DNA of 52,710 nucleotides from DUTS01 sp050951605 (lineage in GTDB: Bacteria; Bacillota; Peptococcia; DRI-13; DTU073), in assembly GCA_050951605.1 (NCBI GenBank), contig JBMNJJ010000004.1:1-52710 (forward strand). The letters are read 5' to 3'. Position 1 is the stretch's first letter, and the number at the start of each line of letters is the position of its first letter. Of the stretch, positions 6,909-15,113 are shown one piece after another. The position numbers and the translations under genes were made by a program. The notes beneath the pieces are model-generated. The model searched no databases, was not told the origin of the DNA, and saw only the letters and a program-made list of their open reading frames with translations.

Positions 6909-9224
6909 TTGAAGAGAAAGGTGGGAATTAGCTTATATTTGTTTTTGGCAGTTGTTATTGGGCTTTTGTGTTATTGGGCTTTTGATTTCTTTTTATTTCT
7001 TCTTTATGGTTTTCAGTTTTCTTTGAAGTTTATTTCTATTGATATACCGCCTGATATACCGTTTGCAATAGTATTAGGAATCATAATGGTAGCAGGTGTA
7101 GCCATTTATCTTTATTTAGGTAAAAGGTTTATTAAGAATAAGCGGGTTGTTGCGTTAGCATTGGTGTTAATTTTAGTAACAGCTTGTCTATGTCCATACG
7201 TAATGGATTTAAAAAGTGAGATAGAGGAGAAAAATGCTCAAAAATATGCGGCTACTCATGAAAGCCCAAAGGTTACTCAAGCTAACCAGGCTTTAATGGA
7301 GTCAAAACTACCTTTTACCTTGGATTTAGAAAATAGTCATGAAAAAACTTTGTATTATGAACGCCGCAATAAATATAATTATTTGCGCTTATATTTAAAG
7401 AAAACTAATGAGGGGAATCTTACTGTAGATGAAGTGGAACAGCTTTTGAATTTATTACCTAAAAAACAGGAGGGGCGAATTGTAATTAAACACGGGGAAG
7501 GGGAAACTGTTTTAAAGTTCAAGAATGACCCTAATGCACAAGGTTTGGAGGACAAAATTGGGAGAACAGATTTTCTAAAGATTTATGCTTCTAGTGAGGA
7601 AAGTGCGGTGGTTAACCAATTTAACGAGATTTTAAGCAAGTCTAACTTACCCTATCTGTTGGATTTAAAAGGCAGTCATTATGCTACTTTATATTATCAG
7701 GATCGCTTGCGGGTTTTCCTTAAAAAAACTAATGGGGAAGGTCTGACATTAGAAGAAATTGAACAATTGGCTAATTTATTACCTGAGGGGTCAAATGGTT
7801 ATTTCGTCCAAATAGCATATAAAGAGTTACTGCCTGAGAATACGGAAGATGAGCAAAAAGAAAATACAATCACCATCTTTTTCGATGAAAACAAAAAATG
7901 CACAGAATGTTACGGTGATGATCGGCCTTTTTGCAAGTTTGTCAAGTTGTTGGGATGTTTAAGTCAAAAAAAGGAGGATAATATTTATGAATTTATTGAC
8001 ATTGATGCAGACGGTATACCGGAAGTAGTAGTTAAAAGACAAACTGTCTTTTCCTATTCGCAAGAAAAACATGATCAAAATATGCGCATCTATAGATATC
8101 AAAATAAGAAAGATGAATATTCACTTATCTTTGAGCAAAGTTTATTTGGGGATGAGCTCGTCTATTTTATAGAACCCGATTATACCGACATTCATGGGAT
8201 TACGACTCCCTATACGTATAAAAATAGCTATGAGTTTGTGCCGAATAAAGAAAATCCTCATTTATTGGACCTCGTGTTCAAGATTGAAACCCAACCTCCG
8301 GAATTGTGGGGAAAATGGGAAAAAGAAGGTTATGATTTATTTTATGAACCGGTAAAAGACACAGTAGTTTTTTCTTTTAATGGTAGCGGATATGTACCCA
8401 ATAAAGAAGTTTATAATTATAAACAGCCGGAGAAAACCAACACGAAAAAATACACTAAAAATTATACTAAAATTGATTATGAGCATATACCTAACTTAGA
8501 GACTGATACTTTAAAGAATTTATTGGCTAATCTCTTTACCAATCAAGAGAAGGATCACCCTTATGTTTTAATCAACAGAATGACGATCGAAGATGTTAAG
8601 CCTCTGGATATTTTTTCAAATGGAAAATTTAAAAAGGCTTATTTAATCCATGGCATTATTTATTGTAATCTTGACGAACAATATGGTACTCATCTGGTTG
8701 CCGTATTAGAGGAAAAGACAGATTTTGAAAATAATAAAAAAGACTACAAGTTAGTATTTAATTGTGAGAACTATAAAGTGAGTTGCGAATTAATTGATAT
8801 TGATACAGACGGTGGACAAGAAATATTAATCAGAGATGAAGGTTTTGGTTCGCCTGCTTTCGGTCCTTATTACAAGGATATGAAAATCTATCAGTATCAA
8901 GAGAATCAGTTTTTATGTATTTTTGATGAAGGATTATATTGGGAAGATTATGATGGACTTGGTAAATCTAATCTGGGCAAGCCTAATTATAATTTTTATC
9001 AGAATAGCTATAAGTTTGTGCCAAACAAAGAAAGTTCTCATTTGTTGGACATCGTTTTTAACATCGAATCGCAACCTCAAGAATTATTAAAAGGTTGGGT
9101 TAAAGATTTCAAACCACTATATGAATCTGTAAAGGATACTGTAACCTTTACCTTTAATGGTGAGAAATATGAGCCTAACAAAGACTTTTACGACTACAGA
9201 AATCCTAAAGCGATAGATAATTAA
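6909..9224 (+). CDS. Large membrane-anchored repeat protein
   Basis: A 771-residue protein of unknown family. Three hydrophobic segments lie at about residues 7-33, 50-70 and 79-97; the rest is hydrophilic and probably outside the cell. The exterior consists of two internal duplications. Repeat type 1 occurs near residues 133 and 246 (KLPFTLDL / NLPYLLDL, then LYYE.. / LYYQ.., then EVEQLLNLLP / EIEQLANLLP). Repeat type 2 occurs near residues 360-509 and 628-771, each opening with FIDIDADG or LIDIDTDG, an acidic motif like those of FG-GAP/VCBS calcium-binding repeats, and ending with FVPNKE, HLLD and FNG. The TTG at 6909 follows AAGGGAGAGG by seven bases. It starts a probable operon with the two next genes, and a relic of its 3' end lies at 11044-11264. 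Confidence 0.75.
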   Translation: MKRKVGISLYLFLAVVIGLLCYWAFDFFLFLLYGFQFSLKFISIDIPPDIPFAIVLGIIMVAGVAIYLYLGKRFIKNKRVVALALVLILVTACLCPYVMDLKSEIEEKNAQKYAATHESPKVTQANQALMESKLPFTLDLENSHEKTLYYERRNKYNYLRLYLKKTNEGNLTVDEVEQLLNLLPKKQEGRIVIKHGEGETVLKFKNDPNAQGLEDKIGRTDFLKIYASSEESAVVNQFNEILSKSNLPYLLDLKGSHYATLYYQDRLRVFLKKTNGEGLTLEEIEQLANLLPEGSNGYFVQIAYKELLPENTEDEQKENTITIFFDENKKCTECYGDDRPFCKFVKLLGCLSQKKEDNIYEFIDIDADGIPEVVVKRQTVFSYSQEKHDQNMRIYRYQNKKDEYSLIFEQSLFGDELVYFIEPDYTDIHGITTPYTYKNSYEFVPNKENPHLLDLVFKIETQPPELWGKWEKEGYDLFYEPVKDTVVFSFNGSGYVPNKEVYNYKQPEKTNTKKYTKNYTKIDYEHIPNLETDTLKNLLANLFTNQEKDHPYVLINRMTIEDVKPLDIFSNGKFKKAYLIHGIIYCNLDEQYGTHLVAVLEEKTDFENNKKDYKLVFNCENYKVSCELIDIDTDGGQEILIRDEGFGSPAFGPYYKDMKIYQYQENQFLCIFDEGLYWEDYDGLGKSNLGKPNYNFYQNSYKFVPNKESSHLLDIVFNIESQPQELLKGWVKDFKPLYESVKDTVTFTFNGEKYEPNKDFYDYRNPKAIDN

Positions 9225-9245
9225 AAAATAAAGGGGGGGATGGTT

Positions 9246-9734
9246 ATGTTTTGTCCAAAATGCAGTCGTCAATATCAGGAGGGTGAGCAAGAATGTATCG
9301 AATGCGAAGTTCCTCTCATGGAAGAAATATATAGGGAACCATCTAAATTTGGACTATGTATTTTTTTAAATATTTTAAGTGTAATGTGTCTGGTGTTTAG
9401 CATAATAATGGCGCAAGTTTGTGACAGTCTGGTAATATGCTACCTATTTTTTGTTGTTTTTGGGGCTATAGTTTTTGCATATTTTCTACATAATGATTGT
9501 GAAAGTTTATTTGTTTTACCTTTAGCTTGGGGACTAAATATTTTATATGTAGTTATTATTTTTCTTCTTGATCAAGTAGGTTTTATTTTTATTGGGTTTG
9601 GTGTGTCTATTGGGCTTTTATACTCAGCTATTTATTTTATACTGCCTAATATAATTTATTCCCTACTACTTGCGGTAATTTATTGGAGAATAAGAAAGAA
9701 ACGTATTAAAAATAATTTAGAAAGAGAGGGCTAA
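9246..9734 (+). CDS. Zinc-ribbon membrane protein, copy 1
   Basis: A 162-residue protein with an N-terminal zinc ribbon, MFCPKCSRQYQEGEQECIEC (two C-x2-C pairs), followed by about four membrane helices (FLNILSVMCLVFSIIMA; VICYLFFVVFGAIVFAYFL; FVLPLAWGLNILYVVIIFLL; IGLLYSAIYFILPNIIYSLL) and a basic tail, RKKRIKNNLEREG. The ATG at 9246 is preferred over 9240, because the GGGGGGG ribosome site ends at 9239. It has a close paralogue at 11277 and remnants at 4922 and 10977. It precedes a lipoprotein gene by two bases, so joint expression is likely. The function is unknown; the pairing with lipoproteins suggests an envelope role. Confidence 0.75.
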   Translation: MFCPKCSRQYQEGEQECIECEVPLMEEIYREPSKFGLCIFLNILSVMCLVFSIIMAQVCDSLVICYLFFVVFGAIVFAYFLHNDCESLFVLPLAWGLNILYVVIIFLLDQVGFIFIGFGVSIGLLYSAIYFILPNIIYSLLLAVIYWRIRKKRIKNNLEREG

Positions 9735-9736
9735 AA

Positions 9737-10948
9737 ATGTTTAATTTTTTACAAGTCTCAATTATTAAAAGGGCGAAAAAACAATTTTTACTGGTTGTAT
9801 TGCTATTGTTAAGTTTTATGCTTCTTATTTCAGGGTGTACTTGGCAAGATGACGTTGCTGGCAACAAAGCCAAATCGACAATAAATAGCAAGCCTTCAGG
9901 GCTTTTGTTAGGAATAAAGAGTAAATATGCAGATGATGATTATTACCACCCTCACAAATATAAACCTCAATACAAAACGTTATATATTACAAATGATAAA
10001 GGGAATGTTTCATTAATTACACAGGGTTCAGGCATATTGGTACCAAGAGATGACGAGTTTTGGTTAGTAAATGTCGAAGTGGAAAGACAAACTAACACAT
10101 ATAAGGAGATAAGTTATGAAAGTTATCTAGAATATATATCTGTAAAAAAAGCTAATGGGGAGCCGGTTAAAGAAAACAATCAGGTAAAATATGAACCCGG
10201 GGAATTAGTAAAAAAATATTATGACCCTATTGTGCATTATCCCGGAATGGAATTTTCTGAGAACAAGTTTGTAGAATTAACATTTGTAGGAAGTGACTAT
10301 ATATCTCAAAAAGCTGCATACAATGGTTATCTCGGTGGAGCACATGGTTATGCAACTAATTCATTAGACACAATGGAAATTAGTAAAGCCAATGAAAGCA
10401 GTGGTTTTATTGGGATTTCCGAACTTTTTGGGAAAAAAGCCCAAACCGAACTATTTAGCCAAGGAAAAGTTTATTATGAAAACCATCAAAATAAAGGTTT
10501 AGATAGTGAGGTTAGACACGAGACCGACTGGGGGCTTTTTAGACAAAATGGGAAGTGGGTTGTCAAAGGTTTTTTAGGATTTGATTGTCAAGCAAATCGC
10601 GGTTCCTACGCTATCTTTGATACTAATATAATTCCGCCAAAGGAAATCGTCAGCCATGATGTTCTAAAGCCGGAGTGGGAAGTAATTAAGACTCATATTC
10701 CTGAGGCTAAGGATGTTTTTTCCTCACCGGAAGAAGATATGTTGGTAGTACTAACCCCGGAAGAATTAAGAGTCTATACGGATTTCGGAGAAGATTATAT
10801 CGGGGAAGCTACATATGTAATTAATTTAGGAGATATCTTTGATTTAGAAGAAGAAAAAGAAATAGATGTTATTATGGTCCAATGGGCTACGGGGGATTAT
10901 GTTGCCAAATGGGCAAATGAGGTAAATGAATCTTTACAGGGGAATTAA
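9737..10948 (+). CDS. Lipoprotein with RsiV/DUF3298-like region, copy 1
   Basis: A 403-residue lipoprotein. The signal peptide ends in the lipobox LISGC, with Cys34 as the lipidated residue. The exterior domain contains NGYLGGAHGY at about residue 197 and, 30-odd residues later, ISELF. A GGAHG signature followed by an L-x-x-L-F-like strand is characteristic of DUF3298/RsiV-type domains, so I suggest that fold, not a proven function. The C-terminal about 100 residues (from IIPPKEIVSHDVL onward) are almost identical to those of the lipoprotein at 12680. It starts two bases after the zinc-ribbon gene behind GAGAGGG. The N-terminal 30 residues and DNA also match the lipoprotein at 11768, whose exterior is different. 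Confidence 0.75.
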   Translation: MFNFLQVSIIKRAKKQFLLVVLLLLSFMLLISGCTWQDDVAGNKAKSTINSKPSGLLLGIKSKYADDDYYHPHKYKPQYKTLYITNDKGNVSLITQGSGILVPRDDEFWLVNVEVERQTNTYKEISYESYLEYISVKKANGEPVKENNQVKYEPGELVKKYYDPIVHYPGMEFSENKFVELTFVGSDYISQKAAYNGYLGGAHGYATNSLDTMEISKANESSGFIGISELFGKKAQTELFSQGKVYYENHQNKGLDSEVRHETDWGLFRQNGKWVVKGFLGFDCQANRGSYAIFDTNIIPPKEIVSHDVLKPEWEVIKTHIPEAKDVFSSPEEDMLVVLTPEELRVYTDFGEDYIGEATYVINLGDIFDLEEEKEIDVIMVQWATGDYVAKWANEVNESLQGN

Positions 10949-10961
10949 ATCAATTTAAGTA

Positions 10962-11030
10962 AAAAGGTGCTTCATAGGAAGTTTATTTGTTTTATCAGGA
11001 GCTTGGCTATTAAATATTTTGTACGTATAA
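10962..11030 (+). pseudogene. Relic: terminator-module scrap joined to a zinc-ribbon gene fragment
   Basis: AAAAGGTGCTTC (10962-10973) matches the left arm of the module hairpin. It is followed directly by a stretch (10977-11030) that reads SLFVLSGAWLLNILYV and then stops, matching SLFVLPLAWGLNILYV inside the zinc-ribbon protein at 9246. No start, zinc ribbon or C-terminus remains. Confidence 0.6.
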
Positions 11031-11043
11031 AGTTAATCTTATC

Positions 11044-11264
11044 TTTTGCTTCCTAACAAAGAAAATCCTCATTTGTTGGACATCGTTTTCAACATAGAAT
11101 TATAACCTCAAAAATTATTAAAAGATTGGGTTAAAGATTTCGAACCATTATATAAATCTGTAAAGGATATTGTAAACTTTACCTTCAATGGTGAGCAATA
11201 TGAGCCTAATAAATACTTTTACGACTACAGAAATCCCAAAGCGAAAGATAGTGTAAAAAATTAA
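11044..11264 (+). pseudogene. 3' relic of the large repeat protein gene
   Basis: The frame reads NKENPHLLDIVFNIEL, a stop at 11103-11105, then LLKDWVKDFEPLYKSVKDIV and YEPNKYFYDYRNPKAKDS to TAA at 11262. This closely matches the last 70 residues of the protein at 6909 (HLLDIVFNIESQPQELLKGW... YDYRNPKAIDN). It is followed by the same GGGGGGATGGTTATG junction as at 9233-9248. So an earlier copy of the three-gene set decayed here, leaving this scrap in front of zinc-ribbon copy 2. No other gene is visible between 10949 and 11276. Confidence 0.8.
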
Positions 11265-11276
11265 GGGGGGATGGTT

Positions 11277-11765
11277 ATGTTTTGTCCAAAATGCAGTCGC
11301 CAATATCTGGAGGGTGAGCAAGAATGTACCGAATGTAAGGTTTCTCTTACAGAAAAGGCAGAAAAAAAATCTATTAGAAAAACGCGATTTTTACAATGTT
11401 TTTTATTAAGTTTAATTTGTTTTTTGATTTTTGTCGGATGTATGGAGTTTTTTACCGCTGATGCTACAATCTTCTTATGTTTTATTTTTGGGTTTTTGGT
11501 TTTTGCTTTTTTTCTAGATAATGATTGGGGCAATTTGTTTGTTTTGCCGTTGGCTTGGTTATTAGTAATTTTATACGCGTTACCTTTTTGTTGTTTTTTT
11601 TGTACTGGAGACATAGGATGGATTGCTCTAGGGGGGCAGATTGAGTTTATGGTGGGTCTATTCTTTTTAATAGTTCCTAATATAATTTATTCCCTACTAC
11701 TTGCGGTAATTCACTGGGGCATAAGAAAGAAACGTATTAAAAATAATTTAGAAAGAGAGGGTTAA
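11277..11765 (+). CDS. Zinc-ribbon membrane protein, copy 2
   Basis: A 162-residue paralogue of the protein at 9246. The N-terminus MFCPKCSRQYLEGEQECTEC is nearly identical, the central membrane segments have diverged (FLLSLICFLIFVGCMEFF; IFLCFIFGFLVFAFFLDN; VLPLAWLLVILYALPFCCFF), and the C-terminus NIIYSLLLAVIHWGIRKK plus tail is again nearly identical. Conserved ends with a variable middle suggest recombination between copies. The ATG at 11277 is better spaced from GGGGGG than the ATG at 11271. It immediately precedes the lipoprotein gene at 11768. It probably lacks its own strong promoter unless one lies in the relic region upstream. Confidence 0.75.
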   Translation: MFCPKCSRQYLEGEQECTECKVSLTEKAEKKSIRKTRFLQCFLLSLICFLIFVGCMEFFTADATIFLCFIFGFLVFAFFLDNDWGNLFVLPLAWLLVILYALPFCCFFCTGDIGWIALGGQIEFMVGLFFLIVPNIIYSLLLAVIHWGIRKKRIKNNLEREG

Positions 11766-11767
11766 AG

Positions 11768-12619
11768 ATGTTTGATTTTTTACAAGTCTCAATTATTAAA
11801 AAGGCGAAACAGCAGTTTTTACCGGTATTATTACTATTGTTAAGTTTTATGCTTCTTATTGCAGGGTGTGCTTGGCAAGATGATGATGAAATTGAAGTTG
11901 AGAATCCTGTTGTTAGTAAAACCGTATTTGAGGAATCATTGGAAAACGAAAATATAGAGCTAAAACAAAGGATTCAGACACTTGAACAAGAAATTGCAAA
12001 TCTATCACAGGGGAATATTGAAAATGAATCATTAAAAAATGAAAATACAGAGCTAAAACAAAAGATTCAGACACTAGAACAAGAAATTGAGGATTTACCA
12101 CAGTGGAATATTTTTGATAAAGAAAATTCTAAAGTATCATCAATCTATTTTTTGCCTTATACAGTAGAAACTAAATTAGTACCCGAAGAAACTAAATTAC
12201 ATATATATCCACAAAAAGAAGCGATACATCTTAGAACGATACCAGAGAATACGGTCGTTACAGTAGTAAATGCGGGCTATACGGATGGGAACGGGAACTG
12301 GTTATATGTTTATGCTCCGATGCTAATCGATTCCATGCAAGATTTTTATGGATGGATTCCGGAAGGTGCAGTCGTAGCATATACAGAGGAGAATCAGAAA
12401 TTAGCCGAGCGTATCATTACTGTTAAAAAGGGAACTAAAGTTTATGATGTAACCAAATATGAATTCAAGGATATTCCTAAGGCTACTCCGATGGAACTTA
12501 ATTCTGATACTAATGGGGAAATAGTAGAAAGAAAAGAAGGCTATGTAAGATTAGAATGTCTGGGGCTGTTTAGTTGTTGGGTGGAAGAAAAAGACCTTGT
12601 TTATCCCGAAACTTCTTAA
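11768..12619 (+). CDS. Lipoprotein with coiled-coil repeats and SH3-like domain
   Basis: A 283-residue lipoprotein. The signal peptide (lipobox LIAGC, Cys34) is nearly identical in protein and DNA to that of the lipoprotein at 9737, but the rest is unrelated. Residues about 55-115 are two tandem 31-residue heptad units (SLENENIELKQRIQTLEQEI and SLKNENTELKQKIQTLEQEI). They are followed by a region resembling a bacterial SH3 domain (IHLRTIPENTVVTVVNAGY, then WLYVYAP and FYGWIPEGAV at about 155-210) and a second, weaker SH3-like part at the end (GYVRLECLGLFSCWVEEKDL). Bacterial SH3 domains usually bind cell-wall material, so a wall-binding spacer protein is plausible. Confidence 0.75.
   Translation: MFDFLQVSIIKKAKQQFLPVLLLLLSFMLLIAGCAWQDDDEIEVENPVVSKTVFEESLENENIELKQRIQTLEQEIANLSQGNIENESLKNENTELKQKIQTLEQEIEDLPQWNIFDKENSKVSSIYFLPYTVETKLVPEETKLHIYPQKEAIHLRTIPENTVVTVVNAGYTDGNGNWLYVYAPMLIDSMQDFYGWIPEGAVVAYTEENQKLAERIITVKKGTKVYDVTKYEFKDIPKATPMELNSDTNGEIVERKEGYVRLECLGLFSCWVEEKDLVYPETS
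11936..12111 (+). repeat. 93-bp in-frame tandem repeat coding for a coiled coil
   Basis: The unit starting at 11936 (TCATTGGAAAACGAAAAT) recurs at 12029 (TCATTAAAAAATGAAAAT) with a period of exactly 93 bases (31 codons) and few differences. Expansion or loss of units would change the coiled-coil length without a frameshift. Confidence 0.8.
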
Positions 12620-12679
12620 AAATCGCAAATTCTCGAAAAGAGGATGTTTTTAATTCTTGATTATTAAGGAGGTAAATTA

Positions 12680-13975
12680 ATGTTAAGAACATTTATAAAA
12701 TGGAAGAAAAGGCAGCCATTGTTTTTGGTGGTTTTATTGTTCAGTTTTATTATTCTTTTTACTGGGTGTGCTCGGCAAATAGACAATGCAGTTAAGGTTG
12801 ATGACCCAGCTGTTAGTAAAACTGAACCGATAATAAATAACAAGTCTTCAGGAGTTTTATTAGGTATAAAAAGTAAAAAAATAGGTTCTAAGGAAAATTC
12901 CTTTAGTGCGGGAATAAAAACAATGGAATTAAAGGAAGGGATTCAATATAAAACTCTTTATATTACAAATAATAAGGGAAAAGTCGCATTAAGTGCACAA
13001 GGTTCAGGTGTTTTAGTGCCCAGGAATGATGGGTTTTGGTTATTAAATGTAGAAACGGAAAGATTAAAGGATAAATATAAAGAGTTTGAATATGAAAGTA
13101 ATCTTGATTTCATTTCTGCCCAGAAAGCCGGTAGTAAATCGGCTCCGGAATCTGTTAAAAAATATAAATCCAGGGAATTAGCTAAAAAGTGGCACGATAA
13201 GTATTATTCCGGTAATCCAAAGACTTTTTTAAATAATATATTTTTAGAACTAACTTTTGTCGGAAATGATTACATAACTCAATATGTAGAAAATGATGGT
13301 TATACCGGGGGGGTGCACTCACGAGCGTTTCAGTGGTTAGTAACTATTCCCTTTACTGAAACCAATAAAATTGATGTGGGTGATAATGATATTAGGGAAG
13401 AGGAGGGAAGGGGTGCTGATACTGAAGTAAAAGAAGTTCCCATTGCCGAGTTATTGGGAGATGAGATAAAAAATCAATTTTTTAAAGAAGGAAATACTTA
13501 TCTTGCACAAGAGGAACTCGCCAATTCATTTTATTTGCGAGAAGATGGGAAGCGTTGGGGACTTTTTAGACAAGAAGGAAAGTGGGTTGTTAAGGGTGGT
13601 GCCTCACATTCTTTTGGAGCTGGTAGAGGTGCTTGTACCATATTTGATACCAATATAATTCCGTCAAAGGAAATAGTCAGCCATGATGTTCTTATGCCGA
13701 AGTGGGACGTTATTAAAACTTCCATTCCTGAGGCCAAGGATGCTTTTTCCTCACCGGAAGAAGATATGTTGGTCGTATTAACCCCGGAAGAATTAAGAGT
13801 CTATACGGATTTTCAAAAAGATTATATCGGGGACGCTACATATGTAATTAATTTAGGAGATATCTTTGATTTAGAAGAAGAAAAAGAAATAGATGTTATT
13901 ATGGTCCAATGGGCTACGGGGGATTATGTTGCCAAATGGGCAAATGAAGCAAAGGAATATTTAATAAGATATTGA
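12680..13975 (+). CDS. Lipoprotein with RsiV/DUF3298-like region, copy 2
   Basis: A 431-residue paralogue of the lipoprotein at 9737. The signal peptide differs (lipobox LFTGC, Cys30). The exterior aligns throughout: KTLYIT, QGSGVLVPR, VELTFVG/LELTFVG, NDGYTGGVHS in place of GGAHG, VPIAELLGDEI, then RWGLFRQEGKWVVKGG. An acidic insertion (REEEGRGADTEVKE) lies after the GGVHS site. The last about 100 residues and about 300 bases (13650-13950) are nearly identical to 10625-10925, far more than the rest of the pair, as after gene conversion. The start ATG at 12680 follows AAGGAGG. Its ligand or role is unknown. Confidence 0.75.
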   Translation: MLRTFIKWKKRQPLFLVVLLFSFIILFTGCARQIDNAVKVDDPAVSKTEPIINNKSSGVLLGIKSKKIGSKENSFSAGIKTMELKEGIQYKTLYITNNKGKVALSAQGSGVLVPRNDGFWLLNVETERLKDKYKEFEYESNLDFISAQKAGSKSAPESVKKYKSRELAKKWHDKYYSGNPKTFLNNIFLELTFVGNDYITQYVENDGYTGGVHSRAFQWLVTIPFTETNKIDVGDNDIREEEGRGADTEVKEVPIAELLGDEIKNQFFKEGNTYLAQEELANSFYLREDGKRWGLFRQEGKWVVKGGASHSFGAGRGACTIFDTNIIPSKEIVSHDVLMPKWDVIKTSIPEAKDAFSSPEEDMLVVLTPEELRVYTDFQKDYIGDATYVINLGDIFDLEEEKEIDVIMVQWATGDYVAKWANEAKEYLIRY

Positions 13976-14036
13976 AAAGGACAGCAGGGAAGAAATATGA
14001 TAAAATCAAAGCAAAAAGCAGGGGGATATCTTACAG

Positions 14037-15113
14037 ATGCGTAGTAGTATTCAAAACTTAGTTCCTTATGATGCGGGAATGACACATGAGCAGTTAGAAG
14101 ATAAATTAGGCAAAAAAATTATTAAGCTAGCGGCGAATGAAAGTTTATGGGGGCCCTCACTATTAGTGAAAGAGGTTTTACAGACTAATTTAACGAAGTT
14201 AAATTTTTATCCTGATGGTGCCGGTCAAGAATTAAAAAAAGCTTTAGAGACAATTTGGAATCTACCTATAGAAAACTTTTGTCTCGGTAATGGAGCAGAT
14301 GATTTGATTTTTTTGTTAGCCACGGCTTTTTTAAATCCCGGAGAAGAGGTTGTTATACCTACACCTACTTTTAGTAGTTATACTTCTTCAGTAACTATTG
14401 TCGGGGGCAAAATTATGCTAGCCCCCCAAAAAGACCTTATGTTTGACCTTATTGATATTGCCCGTTATCTACATTCGGGAGTAAAAATAGTATTTCTTTG
14501 CAATCCTAATAATCCTACCGGTACTTTTTTTAGTCATGCTGAATTGGAACTTTTTTTGGAAAAAGTACCTACGGGAACCTTGGTTGTTTTAGATGAAGCC
14601 TATTGTCATTATGCTACAGATACCGGTTTCCCCCGTTCACAAGAATTATTAGAGAAATATCCTAATTTAGTTATCTTGCGCACTTTTTCTAAAGTTTATA
14701 GTTTAGCTGCTTTACGCATCGGTTATGCTGTTGCTTCTTCTGAAGTGATTAAAGAATTGGAAAAGGTACGCCAACCTTATAATGTAAACACTTTAGCTCA
14801 GCTGGCCGCCACAACAGCTTTGCAAGATAAAGAATATTTGCAGAAGGTAGTTGGGGAAACAGTTAAGGAAAGGGAATGGTTAACCCAAGAACTTGAGCAA
14901 AGAGGCTTAACTGTTTTACCTTCCCAAGCTAATTTTCTTCTTGTGCAGATAAATAACGCTTCTCTAATTAGCGAAAAACTTTTGCAAGAAGGAATTCTGA
15001 TACGTAATACAACTTCTTTCGGTTTACCTGATTGGCTGAGAATTACGCTTGGACCTCATGAATACATGGAACAGCTTGTACAGTGTTTGGAAAAATGTTT
15101 ATCTGGTGATTAG
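14037..15113 (+). CDS. hisC: Histidinol-phosphate/aromatic aminotransferase (HisC-like)
   Basis: A 358-residue class I/II PLP-dependent aminotransferase of the HisC group. Visible signatures: AANESLWGPS near the start (HisC N-E-x-x-x-G-P), the phosphate-binding GNGADDL, CNPNNPTGTFF, DEAYCHYA, the PLP lysine in RTFSKVYSLAALRIGYA, and the C-terminal LRITLG. HisC makes L-histidinol phosphate from imidazole-acetol phosphate; many stand-alone copies instead transaminate aromatic amino acids. No other his genes are nearby, so the specificity is open. The ATG at 14037 follows AGGGGGAT. A TGATAAAAT extended -10 at 13998-14006 could be its promoter. Its end overlaps the convergent mreB-like gene by 15 bases. 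Confidence 0.88.
   Translation: MRSSIQNLVPYDAGMTHEQLEDKLGKKIIKLAANESLWGPSLLVKEVLQTNLTKLNFYPDGAGQELKKALETIWNLPIENFCLGNGADDLIFLLATAFLNPGEEVVIPTPTFSSYTSSVTIVGGKIMLAPQKDLMFDLIDIARYLHSGVKIVFLCNPNNPTGTFFSHAELELFLEKVPTGTLVVLDEAYCHYATDTGFPRSQELLEKYPNLVILRTFSKVYSLAALRIGYAVASSEVIKELEKVRQPYNVNTLAQLAATTALQDKEYLQKVVGETVKEREWLTQELEQRGLTVLPSQANFLLVQINNASLISEKLLQEGILIRNTTSFGLPDWLRITLGPHEYMEQLVQCLEKCLSGD

Noticed and set aside
14037..15113. Histidine biosynthesis operon
   Set aside because: Only a HisC-like aminotransferase is present; neighbours are unrelated, so an operon is not supported.
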